Shown piece after piece: positions 9,169 through 18,072 of a DNA stretch of 64,000 bases. The DNA is taken from positions 2,094,001 to 2,158,000 of the forward strand of contig WLWT01000001.1 of assembly GCA_012103455.1 (NCBI GenBank), written 5' to 3'. Position 1 is the first letter of the stretch, and each line of letters begins with the position of its first letter. A model generated the notes under the pieces. The model made no database searches. It saw only the letters and a list, made by a program, of their open reading frames with translations, and had not been told where the DNA came from. The DNA is from Gammaproteobacteria bacterium (GTDB lineage: Bacteria > Pseudomonadota > Gammaproteobacteria > HK1). The translations under genes were made by a program, and so were the position numbers.

Positions 9169-9426
9169 ATGCCGGAAATTAGCCGCTTCCTTGGGATTGT
9201 AATTCGTATGTACATTCGTGTGCAGGCTCCCGCTCACTTCCATGCTGAATATGGAGAGTATGAAATTACTGTAGATATTGAAACTGGCGTAGTGACTGGA
9301 AAATTTCCAAGAAGAGCATTGAATGCAGTGCTTGAATGGTACATGTTGCACAAAGACGAACTTATGAGTAACTGGGAAGCGGCTATGAATAGGAAGCCAC
9401 TATCTAAAATAGAGCCTTTGGAGTAG
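9169..9426 (+). CDS. DUF4160 protein (integron cassette)
   Basis: An 85-residue DUF4160 protein, recognised by MPEISRFLGIVIRMYI followed by PAHFHAEYGEYE. The ATG at 9169 matches the family's start; the longer frame begins inside MITE-2. The MITE sits just upstream and may have replaced the native leader. DUF4160 genes are very often followed by a DUF2442 gene, as here, and such pairs are common in integron cassettes and behave like toxin-antitoxin modules, though the activity is not well defined. Confidence 0.8.
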   Translation: MPEISRFLGIVIRMYIRVQAPAHFHAEYGEYEITVDIETGVVTGKFPRRALNAVLEWYMLHKDELMSNWEAAMNRKPLSKIEPLE

Positions 9427-9430
9427 AAGT

Positions 9431-9661
9431 ATGTTTTTGCATGTAGAGCAAGCAAAGTATATAAAAGATTATAGAGTATGGCTCTCCTTCAACGATGGAG
9501 CCGAAGGAGAGATTGACCTTTCCTCCGAATTATACGGTGAAATATTTGAACCCCTTAAAGACGTGTCTTTTTTCAAGTCATTTAACTTGGAAGGTCATAC
9601 TTTATCATGGAGTAACGGGGCTGATTTTGCTCCTGAATTTCTTCGTGAAAATATCGCCTAA
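9431..9661 (+). CDS. DUF2442 protein, partner of DUF4160
   Basis: A 76-residue DUF2442 protein: VWLSFNDGAEGEIDLSSELYGEIFEPLKD, then FNLEGHTLSWSNGADFAPEFL (quoted as separate pieces of the family pattern). It starts four bases after the DUF4160 stop, so the two are translated as one unit. The stop codon overlaps the inverse core of the following attC. Confidence 0.8.
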   Translation: MFLHVEQAKYIKDYRVWLSFNDGAEGEIDLSSELYGEIFEPLKDVSFFKSFNLEGHTLSWSNGADFAPEFLRENIA

Positions 9662-9705
9662 CAAAACACTCCAGCGGACGGCTACGCCGCCGCTGACCGT
9701 TAGCG
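9656..9705 (+). other. attC site (DUF4160/DUF2442 cassette)
   Basis: Inverse core GCCTAAC at 9656, core GTTAGCG at 9699-9705, and a hairpin CAGCGGACGGC / GCCGCCGCTG between. Length 50 bp. Confidence 0.8.
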
Positions 9706-9721
9706 ATGAAGGAAACTTCGG

Positions 9722-9898
9722 ATGTTTTTACCTACACCAACAAAAAAAGATGCAGTTGAGGCCTTACGGGCACTAGAAAATATTGAATGGCCAGAAGGTG
9801 ACAATGAGGGAGACTGAATAAATTCACCTACGGTTTATCCCTATCTGTCTGCTGATGATCAAGACCTGGTTGATCGAGCAGAATCAGTTATAAACGAA
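9722..9898 (+). pseudogene. Decayed small cassette gene
   Basis: A reading frame begins with MFLPTPTKKDAVEALRALEN shortly after the attC core, meets a TGA at 9815-9817, continues in the same frame (INSPTVYPYLSADDQDLV) and is cut by MITE-2 at 9899. It may be the first part of a small antitoxin-like or regulatory protein; I do not recognise it. Confidence 0.4.
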
Positions 9899-10042
9899 TC
9901 ACTGCTGTCCCATAGAGCATACTAACCCTTTGAAATTTTTGGAAAAACCGTTTTCATGTTTCAAACACGATGCCATAGTCAATTTTTTATGTAAATCAAT
10001 AGGTTATACGCTGTGTTTAACTATTTTTCGGGACAGCAGTGA
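9899..10042 (+). repeat. MITE-2 copy 2
   Basis: A 144-bp copy, about 95 percent identical to copy 1, with ends TCACTGCTGTCCC and GGGACAGCAGTGA. On the right it abuts a cut MITE-1, so it inserted into or recombined with that element. No clean target duplication is visible. Confidence 0.85.
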
Positions 10043-10116
10043 TCACCTATACACTGCGGTTGCGCGCGCGGTGCTTCTTTGCACTCACGAAACAATGACT
10101 ATTTTTAGAGGCGCCC
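10043..10116 (+). repeat. MITE-1 copy 5, left part missing
   Basis: Only the right half remains, from CACCTATACACTGCGG to GAGGCGCCC. It marks the right border of the AT-rich integron island; host DNA of normal GC content resumes beyond it. Confidence 0.85.
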
Positions 10117-10285
10117 TCAAGTAACTCGCCAAAATAAAAAAGCTATGAAAGCGTTGCGCAAGGCGGTGCTGATTTCCACCGGTGGCTGGAATAATCCTGA
10201 GTCTTGGGATGCTGCCGGGAAAGAGAAGAACGCTAAAGATGAACAGCGTGCTCAATCCATAAGTTCGGGTCCAAACGGCAACCGT

Positions 10286-10319
10286 GCGCGGACGCCTGTG
10301 TGGTGTCCGCGTTTTTATG
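10286..10319 (+). terminator. Rho-independent terminator-like hairpin
   Basis: GCGGACGCC, a short loop, then GGTGTCCGC, followed by GTTTTT. The T-run is on the plus strand. No intact plus-strand gene lies directly upstream; the ORF at 10145-10339 spans the hairpin and is probably not coding, so this may mark the end of a gene removed by the island. Confidence 0.5.
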
Positions 10320-10339
10320 CTGAGCATAGTGATAGCTAA

Positions 10340-11347
10340 TCAAACGGTTTCTGGCTCAGTGACCTGCATGGTTAGAGCTTGTCCGCTTAAGTAGCGCTCT
10401 AAGTTATGCAAGAAAATTTGCTCGCCACGCACACTGCTGCCCTCGCTGTATCCGGCGCAATGTGCCGTTATCCGCACCTTAGGGTGATGCCAAAAAGGGT
10501 GTGCGGATGGCAGCGGTTCTTCTGCAAAAACATCCAGGATGGCAATGCTGGGGCGGCCCTCATCCAGACCGGCGAGTAGGGCGTTCTCATCGACTAGACC
10601 GCCCCGGCCTATATTGACGAGTATCGTGTCCTCGGACATGGCTTGGATGAAATCCTGGTTGACGATGTGCCGGTTGCCTGTGTTCAAAGCGGCGCTCAAC
10701 ACCACTACATCGGCGTCATGAACAGCTTTGCTGAGACTATTTTCAGCAACCATGGCATCCACCGGCTCAGCTCCTGTGGGTGTGCGTCTACAGCCAGTGA
10801 CATGCGCACCGAAAGCGCGCGCCCGCAGCGCCAGTGCGTGTCCCACATGGCCTAATCCGTAGATTAGCCAGCGGCTGTTATGCACGTCTTTGAAACTGAA
10901 GGTTTCCCAGCGCTTTTCCGCTTGTGCTTGCCGTCTTGCAACGGTGGGGTGAAAAGCGGTCAACACTTGGGCGAAGACGAACTCGGCGATAGGAACTGCT
11001 GACGCATTGGAATTGGTAAGGGTGACGCCGTTGCTGTGAAGCTTGGCGAAGACCGGGTGCTCGAAGCCGGCGGCACTGGATTGAAACCAAGTGAGAGCGG
11101 ATGATTTCAAACAAGCCACCATGAAGTCACGGACCGGTCCTTGGTTATACAGATCGCGGTTGGCCCAAGCGATGGCAGGTTTGATCTGCTCGCGCTCAAG
11201 CACTGTGCCATCGCGCGTCACCGAGCCATCGGCTTGCATGACCAGGGCTTTAACGCGATCGCTTATTCGTGCTTTTAAACGCTCGTAGGCCGGCGCATAG
11301 ATGAGCAGTTCTATTTCTGTGTCCGGGTTCACCTCATCTGTGCTCAC
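10340..11347 (-). CDS. D-isomer-specific 2-hydroxyacid dehydrogenase
   Basis: A 335-residue NAD(P)-dependent 2-hydroxyacid dehydrogenase. The Rossmann motif is IYGLGHVGHALA (about residue 162). The catalytic Arg lies in VNIGRGGLVDE, the Glu in FAEEPLP and the His in TAHCAGYSEG, so the active-site triad is complete. GhrA-like enzymes reduce glyoxylate or hydroxypyruvate, but the substrate here is not certain. It lies alone on the minus strand, 345 bp downstream of the ABC operon end and in the same direction; the gap argues for a separate transcript. Confidence 0.8.
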   Translation of the reverse strand: MSTDEVNPDTEIELLIYAPAYERLKARISDRVKALVMQADGSVTRDGTVLEREQIKPAIAWANRDLYNQGPVRDFMVACLKSSALTWFQSSAAGFEHPVFAKLHSNGVTLTNSNASAVPIAEFVFAQVLTAFHPTVARRQAQAEKRWETFSFKDVHNSRWLIYGLGHVGHALALRARAFGAHVTGCRRTPTGAEPVDAMVAENSLSKAVHDADVVVLSAALNTGNRHIVNQDFIQAMSEDTILVNIGRGGLVDENALLAGLDEGRPSIAILDVFAEEPLPSAHPFWHHPKVRITAHCAGYSEGSSVRGEQIFLHNLERYLSGQALTMQVTEPETV

Positions 11348-11692
11348 ACCGCACCTCGAGGATAACGCTCCGATTGCACGTGCTTGGAAGTCATGGGGGC
11401 AAAATCAACGGTGGGTTGCATCTGTATACCTCGCAAGGCCAAGGGCGGCGCTGCCCCTGATATTCGCAAACGGTTGTTTTCAATGCTACTACCTTGGCAA
11501 ATACCTGTCGGATTATGAAATTACATCACCCATTAGGTCAGCGGAATTTAACTACCGCTCTAGCCGCATCGGATAAGGGGAAGAAGAAACCAAGCCCATC
11601 TGCAGACGAGGATTTTCCTTGCCGCGCGGTGGCCAAAGATTCGCACTAAAAGGCGATGGCTTTAATGCTGAATGACGGCATTTATAGCGGGA
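11348..11692. other. Intergenic, no recognised gene
   Basis: A 345-bp gap between the 2-hydroxyacid dehydrogenase start and the permease stop. The short frames seen here have no domain or start signal. It should hold the promoter of the dehydrogenase, but I cannot mark boxes with confidence. Confidence 0.4.
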
Positions 11693-12508
11693 TTACTTGC
11701 CGCGGCCGCCGATGAATTGTGTGGTCAATAACAATACAGTGGAAATCAGAACCATGATGGTGGAGATGGCGGCGATGGTGGGATCGATATAGTCCCGTAG
11801 AGCGCTGAACATGTGTTTTGTGAGCGTTGCGGTAACACCGCCCGATACGAAGATCGCGATGATGACTTCATCGAACGAGGTTAGGAATGACAACAAGGCC
11901 GAGACGACAACGGAGAACTTGATCTGTGGAAGGGTGATAACGAAGAAGGCTTTTGTCCGGGTTGCGCCTAGGCTGCGAGCCACGCGCTCTTGGTTCAGAT
12001 CGTAAGACTTGAGCGCCGCTGTTATCACGATCATGACCAGCGGTGTGGCCAATACGGTATGGGCCAATACCAGCCCGGTAACGGTATTGTTCAAGCCCAC
12101 ACGTCCGTAAGCGTAAAAAGTGCCGATGGCGATAAGGATGACGGGCACGATCATCGGCGTTATCAGAAACATGAAGATCGCCTTCGCCAGGCGATGACCC
12201 GATACGAACAACGCATAAGCGGCGGCGGTGCCCAGCGGCGTGGCTACTAGCATGGTGAGTACGCCGATCTGCAATGAGGTCACCGTCGCGCGTATCCATT
12301 TGGATGACTCCACGTATTCGGTGTACCAGCGTAACGACCAATTGCTGGGTGGAAACTCCAGGTATTGAGAATCCGAGAACGACATCGGTATGACGATGAA
12401 CGTCGGGATCACCAGCAATAACATGATGATGGCGGCTAGGACGTACAGCCACAGCCGAGCGCCATGGGTTATCTGTGTGTCCGATGCGGGCGCTTTTAAC
12501 CAACTCAT
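11693..12508 (-). CDS. Spermidine/putrescine-type ABC permease, PotC-like
   Basis: A 271-residue permease with six hydrophobic segments and the binding-protein-dependent transport loop ARSLGATRTKAFFVITLPQ (about residues 189-207), the EAA motif that contacts the ATPase. It is the second permease of the operon 15856-11693. The ATG at 12508 directly abuts the outer G of MITE-1. The only Shine-Dalgarno-like bases, AGAGGTG, belong to the MITE end, so translation initiation now seems to depend on the transposon. Confidence 0.85.
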   Translation of the reverse strand: MSWLKAPASDTQITHGARLWLYVLAAIIMLLLVIPTFIVIPMSFSDSQYLEFPPSNWSLRWYTEYVESSKWIRATVTSLQIGVLTMLVATPLGTAAAYALFVSGHRLAKAIFMFLITPMIVPVILIAIGTFYAYGRVGLNNTVTGLVLAHTVLATPLVMIVITAALKSYDLNQERVARSLGATRTKAFFVITLPQIKFSVVVSALLSFLTSFDEVIIAIFVSGGVTATLTKHMFSALRDYIDPTIAAISTIMVLISTVLLLTTQFIGGRGK

Positions 12509-12647
12509 GGGCACCTCTAAACATGCACTTTTTCCGCGATTGCGGCGTCAGCTCCGTGCTCGAATCCTCAGGTATCACCTATACCCTGCGGTTGCGCGCG
12601 GTGCTTCCTTGCACTCACGAAACAATGGCTATTTTTAGCAGGTGCCC
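12509..12647 (+). repeat. MITE-1 copy 6, inside the ABC operon
   Basis: Full-length copy between the two permease genes. Flanks TCAT (12505-12508) and TCAG (12648-12651) may be a mutated 4-bp duplication; the left flank overlaps the start codon of the downstream permease gene. Confidence 0.9.
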
Positions 12648-12652
12648 TCAGG

Positions 12653-13543
12653 TCAATGCTTGCCGAATAGCACAGCGTCTAGCTTCAGCAACCGCGCCGC
12701 CGCGAATAGGACTAGCAGTGTGGCCACCAGCAACACCACACCCAGTGCGCTGGCCGCGCCCCAATCGAATTGGTTCTCCAAAATGGCGGTGATCTGGGTA
12801 GATACCATCAAGACCCGCCCGCCGCCCAGTACCGCCGGAGTGACGTAAAAACCGAGGCATAAGACGAATACGATCAAGGAACCCGCCACCAGGCCGGACA
12901 GGGACAACGGAAAATAGATTTTCCAGAAAGCCTGTGCCGGCGAGGCGCCCAGATTGGCCGCCGCGTGCATCATGTCCCGCTCGATCTTGCGCATGGCGCC
13001 ATACAGCGGCAAGACCAGAAACGGCAACATGATATGCGCCATGCCGATCAAGGTGCCGGTCATGTTGTGCACCAGCTTTACGGGTGAGTCCCACAGGCCT
13101 ATATGTATGGCGAAATCATTGAGCATGCCTTTTTTTTGCAGCAGCACCAGCCACGCGTAAGTGCGTACCAGCAGCGATGTCCAAAACGGCAATAAAACGG
13201 CCAGCATGAAAACGCCGGCCAGCCGTGATGGCAGCATGGCCAGAAAATAAGCCAGCGGATAACCGAGCGCGATACATATCAATGTGGTCCAGAGGCTGAC
13301 TTCGAAGGTGGTTAGAAAAACACGCGCATACGATTTGTACTCGATCATTTTGCGGTAGTGTTCAAGCGAGGGTTGCCCGTCACTGCCGATGAAGGACAGG
13401 TAGAACAACCAGCCCACGGGTATCACGATGATCGCTGTGACCGCCAGCACAGCGGGCAGCGCCAAGCCGAGCAATAGATGTTGTTCGCGCTTCGCCTGCT
13501 GGCGCAGGGCGGGCTCGTTGGGGCGCGAGGTGGGTGAGCTCAT
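12653..13543 (-). CDS. Spermidine/putrescine-type ABC permease, PotB-like
   Basis: A 296-residue inner-membrane permease with six main hydrophobic segments after a polar N-terminus of about 22 residues. The EAA loop is NLGASPAQAFWKIYFPLSLSG (about residues 197-217, given in part). Its start overlaps the ATPase stop by ATGA (13540-13543), a sign of translational coupling. The stop lies six bases from the MITE that separates it from the second permease. Confidence 0.88.
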   Translation of the reverse strand: MSSPTSRPNEPALRQQAKREQHLLLGLALPAVLAVTAIIVIPVGWLFYLSFIGSDGQPSLEHYRKMIEYKSYARVFLTTFEVSLWTTLICIALGYPLAYFLAMLPSRLAGVFMLAVLLPFWTSLLVRTYAWLVLLQKKGMLNDFAIHIGLWDSPVKLVHNMTGTLIGMAHIMLPFLVLPLYGAMRKIERDMMHAAANLGASPAQAFWKIYFPLSLSGLVAGSLIVFVLCLGFYVTPAVLGGGRVLMVSTQITAILENQFDWGAASALGVVLLVATLLVLFAAARLLKLDAVLFGKH

Positions 13544-14724
13544 GGCGCCCCGTCGCGGGGAATGATGATGGCGTCTTCGCGCTTCAAAGCGAGGCGAATG
13601 GGCGCACCTGGTTCGATGCGTGTGGCCGCTGACGCTGAACCGGTGCTAAAGCGAACCGCCAGTTCATGCTCATTGGCTATAGCGGCGATGGCAAACGCGG
13701 TTTCGCCTTGGAAGACGAAGTCTTTGATAGTGCCATCGAAAACCATCGCCGCCGCGGGCGCGGCGGCCTCTTGGGGCAGAACGGCTAGCCGCTCCGGCCT
13801 GATGACCAGCATGAAGCCCGCCGCTTTGTCCACCGTTCCATCCGGGGCAGTTCCATCCGGGGCAGTGCCATCCGAGGCCACGGGCTGGCCGGCGAAGTGA
13901 AGCTCGCCGCTGGCATCGCGTTGCAACGGCAACATGGCCGACTCGCCGATAAAATCGGCCACGAATGCATTAGCCGGATGATTGTAGATGGCCTCCGGCG
14001 TATCGACCTGGGCCAGTTTGCCCTGGTTGATAACGGCGATGCGATCGGACAGGGTCAGCGCTTCGCGTTGGTCGTGGGTCACGTAAACCGTGGTGACCCC
14101 CAACTGGTGGTGCAGGTGTTTTAACTCGATCTGCATCTGTTCGCGCAGTTTTTTATCCAGCGCGGACAACGGCTCGTCCATCAACAAGATGCGCGGGCGA
14201 AAGACGAAAGCCCGCGCCAGTGCAACCCGTTGGCGCTGGCCACCGGAAAGCTGATCGGTGCGGCGCTCGCCAAGACCGGAGAGTTGCACGGTTGCCAGCG
14301 CCTGGGCCACGCGCTCGGCGCATTCCGCGGGGGCCACGCGCCGCAGTTTCAGCGCAAACGCGATGTTCTCCGCCACCGACATGTGTGGAAACAAAGCGTA
14401 GCTCTGAAACACCATGCCGACTTCGCGCCGGTGGGGCGGGGTCAGCACCATTTCGCTGTCGCCGAAACGAATACTGCCGGCATCGGGCCGGTTGAAACCG
14501 GCGATGGCCATCAGCAGGGTGGTCTTGCCTGAACCGGACGGTCCGAGCAGCGTCAGGAACTCACCGCTTCTGACTGCCAGATCCACCGCGTCGAGCGCAT
14601 GGAATCGACCGTAGGTCTTGGTTAGCCCGCGGATGTGTATCGGCAGGGCGGTGGGCTTGTCCTGCTGCGAATGACCCGATTCTGTGGTCAACGGTTGCAC
14701 TCTTATATGACGCCTAAAGTACAT
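13540..14724 (-). CDS. Spermidine/putrescine-type ABC transporter ATPase, PotA-like
   Basis: A 394-residue ATPase: Walker A GPSGSGKTT (about residues 59-67), signature LSGGQRQRVALARA, Walker B ILLMDEPLSALD, then a C-terminal TOBE-type regulatory domain. The TOBE region contains an in-frame threefold 15-bp repeat coding for (APDGT) at 13835-13879. The start may be the ATG at 14724 or the GTG at 14700; the N-terminal 22 residues are not part of the family core. It powers import by the two permeases encoded downstream. Confidence 0.88.
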   Translation of the reverse strand: MYFRRHIRVQPLTTESGHSQQDKPTALPIHIRGLTKTYGRFHALDAVDLAVRSGEFLTLLGPSGSGKTTLLMAIAGFNRPDAGSIRFGDSEMVLTPPHRREVGMVFQSYALFPHMSVAENIAFALKLRRVAPAECAERVAQALATVQLSGLGERRTDQLSGGQRQRVALARAFVFRPRILLMDEPLSALDKKLREQMQIELKHLHHQLGVTTVYVTHDQREALTLSDRIAVINQGKLAQVDTPEAIYNHPANAFVADFIGESAMLPLQRDASGELHFAGQPVASDGTAPDGTAPDGTVDKAAGFMLVIRPERLAVLPQEAAAPAAAMVFDGTIKDFVFQGETAFAIAAIANEHELAVRFSTGSASAATRIEPGAPIRLALKREDAIIIPRDGAP

Positions 14725-14773
14725 GACGCCTGAAGCCGCCGGGCGGCAGTGCCCGGCATCTGAGGTGCTCGTC

Positions 14774-15856
14774 TTATTCGCTCAACATTTCCATGTACAG
14801 ATCCAGCGCCTCGGTTCTGTGTTTTGCATACCAGTCTAGGCTGACCGGCAACATCAACGGAACGTTCTTGGGATGCGAGGGCAGCGCTTCGAGCAACTCC
14901 TGCGGCGCCGTGGTTATCTCGTAGGCTTTTTTGTTGGTGGGGCCGTAAGTGATGTGGAACGGTAGATTTGCCTGATATTGCGCCTTGGAGATCTCGGCCA
15001 GGAATTGCATGGCGGTGTTTTTGTTCGGCGCGCCCTTGGGCATGGCGAAGCAATCGTAGTCGAGCAGCGCTTGGTTGAACGTATAACCGACTTTCGCGCC
15101 GTCTTTCTTGGCGTTGTCGAAACGGCCATTCCAACCGGTGCTCATGTCCACTTCGGCGTCTTTCATCAACTGCGCTTGCTGCGCGCCCGAGCCCCAGAAG
15201 ACGGCGATGTGCGGTTTCAGTTCGCGGATCTTGTTGACCGCCCGTTGCATACCCGCAGTGGTGGACAGCACCTCGTAGATTTTTTCCGCCGGCACGCCGT
15301 CGGCCATCAGCGCGGGTTCCAGCGCGCCATCGACATTGTTGGCGCGATAGGCGCGGGTGCCGGGGAATTTTTCGACATCCCAAAAATCCGCCCATGAACC
15401 CGGCGCGCCAGCCGTTCCGGGGGCACCGTATTTGTCCGTGTTCCAGGCCATGACCGTGGCGAACACGTCCGAGCCTACGCAGTAGTCGGTATAGAGATCC
15501 GGGTAAAAGTCGGATACATCGACGACGTTGTAGTCGATTTCCTCGAGGCAGCCTTTGGCGGCGGCGGAGGCGGCGCCGCCCGAACCGGTCACCACCAGAT
15601 CCCAGGACACGGCGCCGGACTGAACTTGTAGACAGGTTTTGGACATGCTGGCACCGGATTCGCGGTTGATGGCGATACCGGTGTTCTTCGACGCATCGTT
15701 GAATAGCGCTTTGTCCTGCGCCGCGCCGTAGGTGCCACCCCAGGACACGACGGTAATGGGCTCGGCGTAGGCCGTAGCCGCCGCTAGCGCCGCCGCCAGC
15801 GTTCCGATCAGGGGCTTTATCATATTCAATCCGGACCTTGTTATCGTCGCTCTCAT
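14774..15856 (-). CDS. ABC transporter substrate-binding protein, PotD-like
   Basis: A periplasmic binding protein of the spermidine/putrescine group, 360 residues from the ATG at 15856. The leader carries the hydrophobic stretch PLIGTLAAALAAATAYA and a cleavage site near AYA-EP. The mature start PITVVSWGGTYGAAQD is typical of the family. GGAGGAG lies nine bases before the chosen ATG. It heads the operon binding protein - ATPase - permease - permease. The neighbouring PuuB-like oxidase suggests an amine or gamma-glutamylated amine as ligand, which is inference. Confidence 0.85.
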   Translation of the reverse strand: MRATITRSGLNMIKPLIGTLAAALAAATAYAEPITVVSWGGTYGAAQDKALFNDASKNTGIAINRESGASMSKTCLQVQSGAVSWDLVVTGSGGAASAAAKGCLEEIDYNVVDVSDFYPDLYTDYCVGSDVFATVMAWNTDKYGAPGTAGAPGSWADFWDVEKFPGTRAYRANNVDGALEPALMADGVPAEKIYEVLSTTAGMQRAVNKIRELKPHIAVFWGSGAQQAQLMKDAEVDMSTGWNGRFDNAKKDGAKVGYTFNQALLDYDCFAMPKGAPNKNTAMQFLAEISKAQYQANLPFHITYGPTNKKAYEITTAPQELLEALPSHPKNVPLMLPVSLDWYAKHRTEALDLYMEMLSE

Positions 15857-15958
15857 CACTCTTTTCTCCTCCACGTGAACCCCCGCTACATTGAAACCAG
15901 GGCGGGGGGCGCTGATGATGAGTCATAAACGGGCCGCAAGCCAGCCCATTTGCTGAAG

Positions 15959-17284
15959 TTATAGGGGCAGCCGATCCAGCAAGCGGTACCACGCCACCGC
16001 CGCGGGCAGGAACCAAGGTCTGCCGCCGTACAGCGGGTGGGTGGGGAAAGGGAGGTTATCGAAGGCGGTGCGCCCCTCGGCAAGCCCTAGCACCTGCTGG
16101 CCGATGCGGGTGCCTAGATATCCGGCCATGGACACACCGGAGCCGCAATAACCCATGGCGTAATAAATACCTTCGTGCTGGCCGGCATGGGCCAGGGTAT
16201 CGAAGGTGTAAGCCACGAACCCCATCCACGAATGGCTGATACGGATGTCCGCCAATTCCGGGAAGATGTGCGTGAGACTACGGTGCAACAGGGCAGCGCT
16301 GATCTGCGGGGAGGTCTCGCCACTGGTGACGCGGCCGCCGAACAGGATGCGGGTGCGATCTGGCGACGGACGATAGTAATACACCACCCTGCGGCTATCG
16401 CTCAAGATGCGTTGGGTGGGCATCAAGCGCTCCATCAACGCCGGTGGCAGCGTCTCGGTGGCGATGATGTAGCTGCCTATGGGGATCACCCGGCGGCGTA
16501 GCCAAGGCGTGAGCTCGCCTGTATAGCCGTTGGTGGCCACCACCACATCGCGCGCTTTGACGGTGCCGCGCGTGGTCGAGAGGGTAAAACCCGAGGACGA
16601 ACGCTCGATTCGAGTCACCGCGCAGTGGGGCACTATAGCGGTGCCCGCGTGGAGCACCCGTTCCAGCAGTCCCTGGTGAAACCGGCCCGGATCCAGCGAG
16701 GCGTGCTGCTCGAACACGGCGCCGCCGAAGTAAGCATCCGTGCCCAACTCCTTGTGTTGCTCTTGGCGCGGCACCATGTGCGCGGCCACTTCCAGTCCGC
16801 GCGGCTGCGCCGCGATCGCTCTGGCCATGCGTTCGTACTGGCGGGCGTTGTGGGCCGCATGGAAGCGCCCGGGCACCGTGAAGTCACAATCGATGCGCTC
16901 CTCGGCGACGAATTGCGTGATCCAGGCGAGCGTGTTGTGTCCTTCCTGGATAATGCTGAACGCTTTTTCCGCCCCGTGTTGGCGCGCGAGTTCGGCGAAG
17001 GTGGGCTTGATGCTGGTGCTGATCTGCCCGCCGTTGCGCGAGCTGCATCCGTAGCCCGCATCTTCGGCGTCCAGCACTAAGGTGTCCCGTCCACCGCGCG
17101 CTACCTGCAAGGCGGCGCAAAGACCGGTATAGCCGGCCCCCACGATCGCCACATCCACTGCGCGCGGCAGTTCCGGTGCGCCTAGAGCGGGGCGGGGCGT
17201 GCGCTCCCACCAAAATGGCGTTGACTTGAAATCGGGGGCTAGCAGGGTTGATGTCATGGGTGGACTCAGCGGGTTGTCCGACAT
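15959..17284 (-). CDS. FAD-dependent oxidoreductase, PuuB-like (DAO family)
   Basis: A 441-residue flavoprotein. The FAD-binding motif DVAIVGAGYTGLCAAL lies near residues 44-59, the motif CSSRNGGQIS follows near residue 80 and WMGFVAYTFDTLAHAG near residue 350. This pattern is shared by gamma-glutamylputrescine oxidases and related D-amino-acid-oxidase-fold amine oxidases. It would oxidise a secondary amine with O2 to an aldehyde. It lies upstream of the Pot-type transporter in the same direction, so the transporter's cargo may be its substrate. The substrate is unproven. Confidence 0.82.
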   Translation of the reverse strand: MSDNPLSPPMTSTLLAPDFKSTPFWWERTPRPALGAPELPRAVDVAIVGAGYTGLCAALQVARGGRDTLVLDAEDAGYGCSSRNGGQISTSIKPTFAELARQHGAEKAFSIIQEGHNTLAWITQFVAEERIDCDFTVPGRFHAAHNARQYERMARAIAAQPRGLEVAAHMVPRQEQHKELGTDAYFGGAVFEQHASLDPGRFHQGLLERVLHAGTAIVPHCAVTRIERSSSGFTLSTTRGTVKARDVVVATNGYTGELTPWLRRRVIPIGSYIIATETLPPALMERLMPTQRILSDSRRVVYYYRPSPDRTRILFGGRVTSGETSPQISAALLHRSLTHIFPELADIRISHSWMGFVAYTFDTLAHAGQHEGIYYAMGYCGSGVSMAGYLGTRIGQQVLGLAEGRTAFDNLPFPTHPLYGGRPWFLPAAVAWYRLLDRLPL

Positions 17285-17394
17285 TGCGCACGCAGGTTGG
17301 CCGGTCCGTGGGAGAGCACAACAATGGCCCGGTGCAGTTTTATGTTCAGATTAACAGACTCCGGGATGCGATCTTGATCGTCAGATTCTATTGC

Positions 17395-18069
17395 TTAGTC
17401 TTGGCTGTGCAACGGTAGCGCCGCCACTATGCTAATCCGCTTGGTGAGTCCGCCGTTCATCGCCATGTGATAACCGCGGGTGTCGGTGAAGTAAACCGAG
17501 CCATCCGCTGGCAGATGGGTGCAGTGGTTGTTCACCACGAATAAGGAGCCGGGGTTGGAGACGATGGGGATGTGAATGCGCGGCTCCGGGTCGCGGTGCC
17601 ATGAATTGCAGTTGTAGAGTCCTTTTTCCAGCACGCGCATGCGGCCCACGGGAAAGCGCTGAGTGAGTTCTTCGTGGACGGTGGCGAAATAAGTGCCGGC
17701 ATATGCCGGTATGAATTCACTGAAGGCGGATTCGTCTACCAAGTCTTCCCTGGGTTCTTCCATATACCGCTCGTCCGGGCGCAGCCAATAACGGCCGGAT
17801 AGATCATTGGCCGTCTGCGTGGTGGCGCCCGGGCGGCGGGTGAGTGAGATGGCGCCAAAACCTTGCGTACGTTGTTCACCCCTGAAGTCGGTGAGGCGCA
17901 ACACCTCGTCTAGGGCGGTGCGTAACCGCGCGATGTCGAATTGCAGCGCGAGCTTTTGTAGCCCGGGACCCGGCACGAATTGCGCAACCTGTTGCGTATC
18001 CGGTTGTTGCGCCAGCCACTCGCGCATAAGCGCTTGGTCACGGGCTACAGTCGAGGGGTTTGTTGTCAC
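17395..18069 (-). CDS. Putative 2-oxoglutarate/Fe(II)-type oxygenase (Asp/Asn hydroxylase-like)
   Basis: A 224-residue protein. The C-terminal half has a double-stranded beta-helix pattern: NSWHRDPEPRIHIPIVSN, then FVVNNHCTHLPADGSVYF and RGYHMAMNGG. A candidate metal triad is H-x-D in WHRDPE plus the distal His in GYHMAMN, and an Arg (TKRISI) that could bind a carboxylate. Small aspartyl/asparaginyl-hydroxylase-like enzymes look like this. It is followed in the operon direction by the FAD oxidoreductase and preceded by the LLM gene three bases away. Substrate unknown. Confidence 0.6.
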   Translation of the reverse strand: MTTNPSTVARDQALMREWLAQQPDTQQVAQFVPGPGLQKLALQFDIARLRTALDEVLRLTDFRGEQRTQGFGAISLTRRPGATTQTANDLSGRYWLRPDERYMEEPREDLVDESAFSEFIPAYAGTYFATVHEELTQRFPVGRMRVLEKGLYNCNSWHRDPEPRIHIPIVSNPGSLFVVNNHCTHLPADGSVYFTDTRGYHMAMNGGLTKRISIVAALPLHSQD

Positions 18070-18072
18070 GCT

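Noticed and set aside
9495..9776. 93-residue plus-strand ORF with NKTLQRTATPPLT
   Set aside because: That tail is the translation of an attC site in a shifted frame over the DUF2442 gene; it is a shadow ORF.
10145..10339. 64-residue plus-strand ORF before the 2-hydroxyacid dehydrogenase
   Set aside because: It spans a terminator-like hairpin, has no recognisable features and is probably non-coding.
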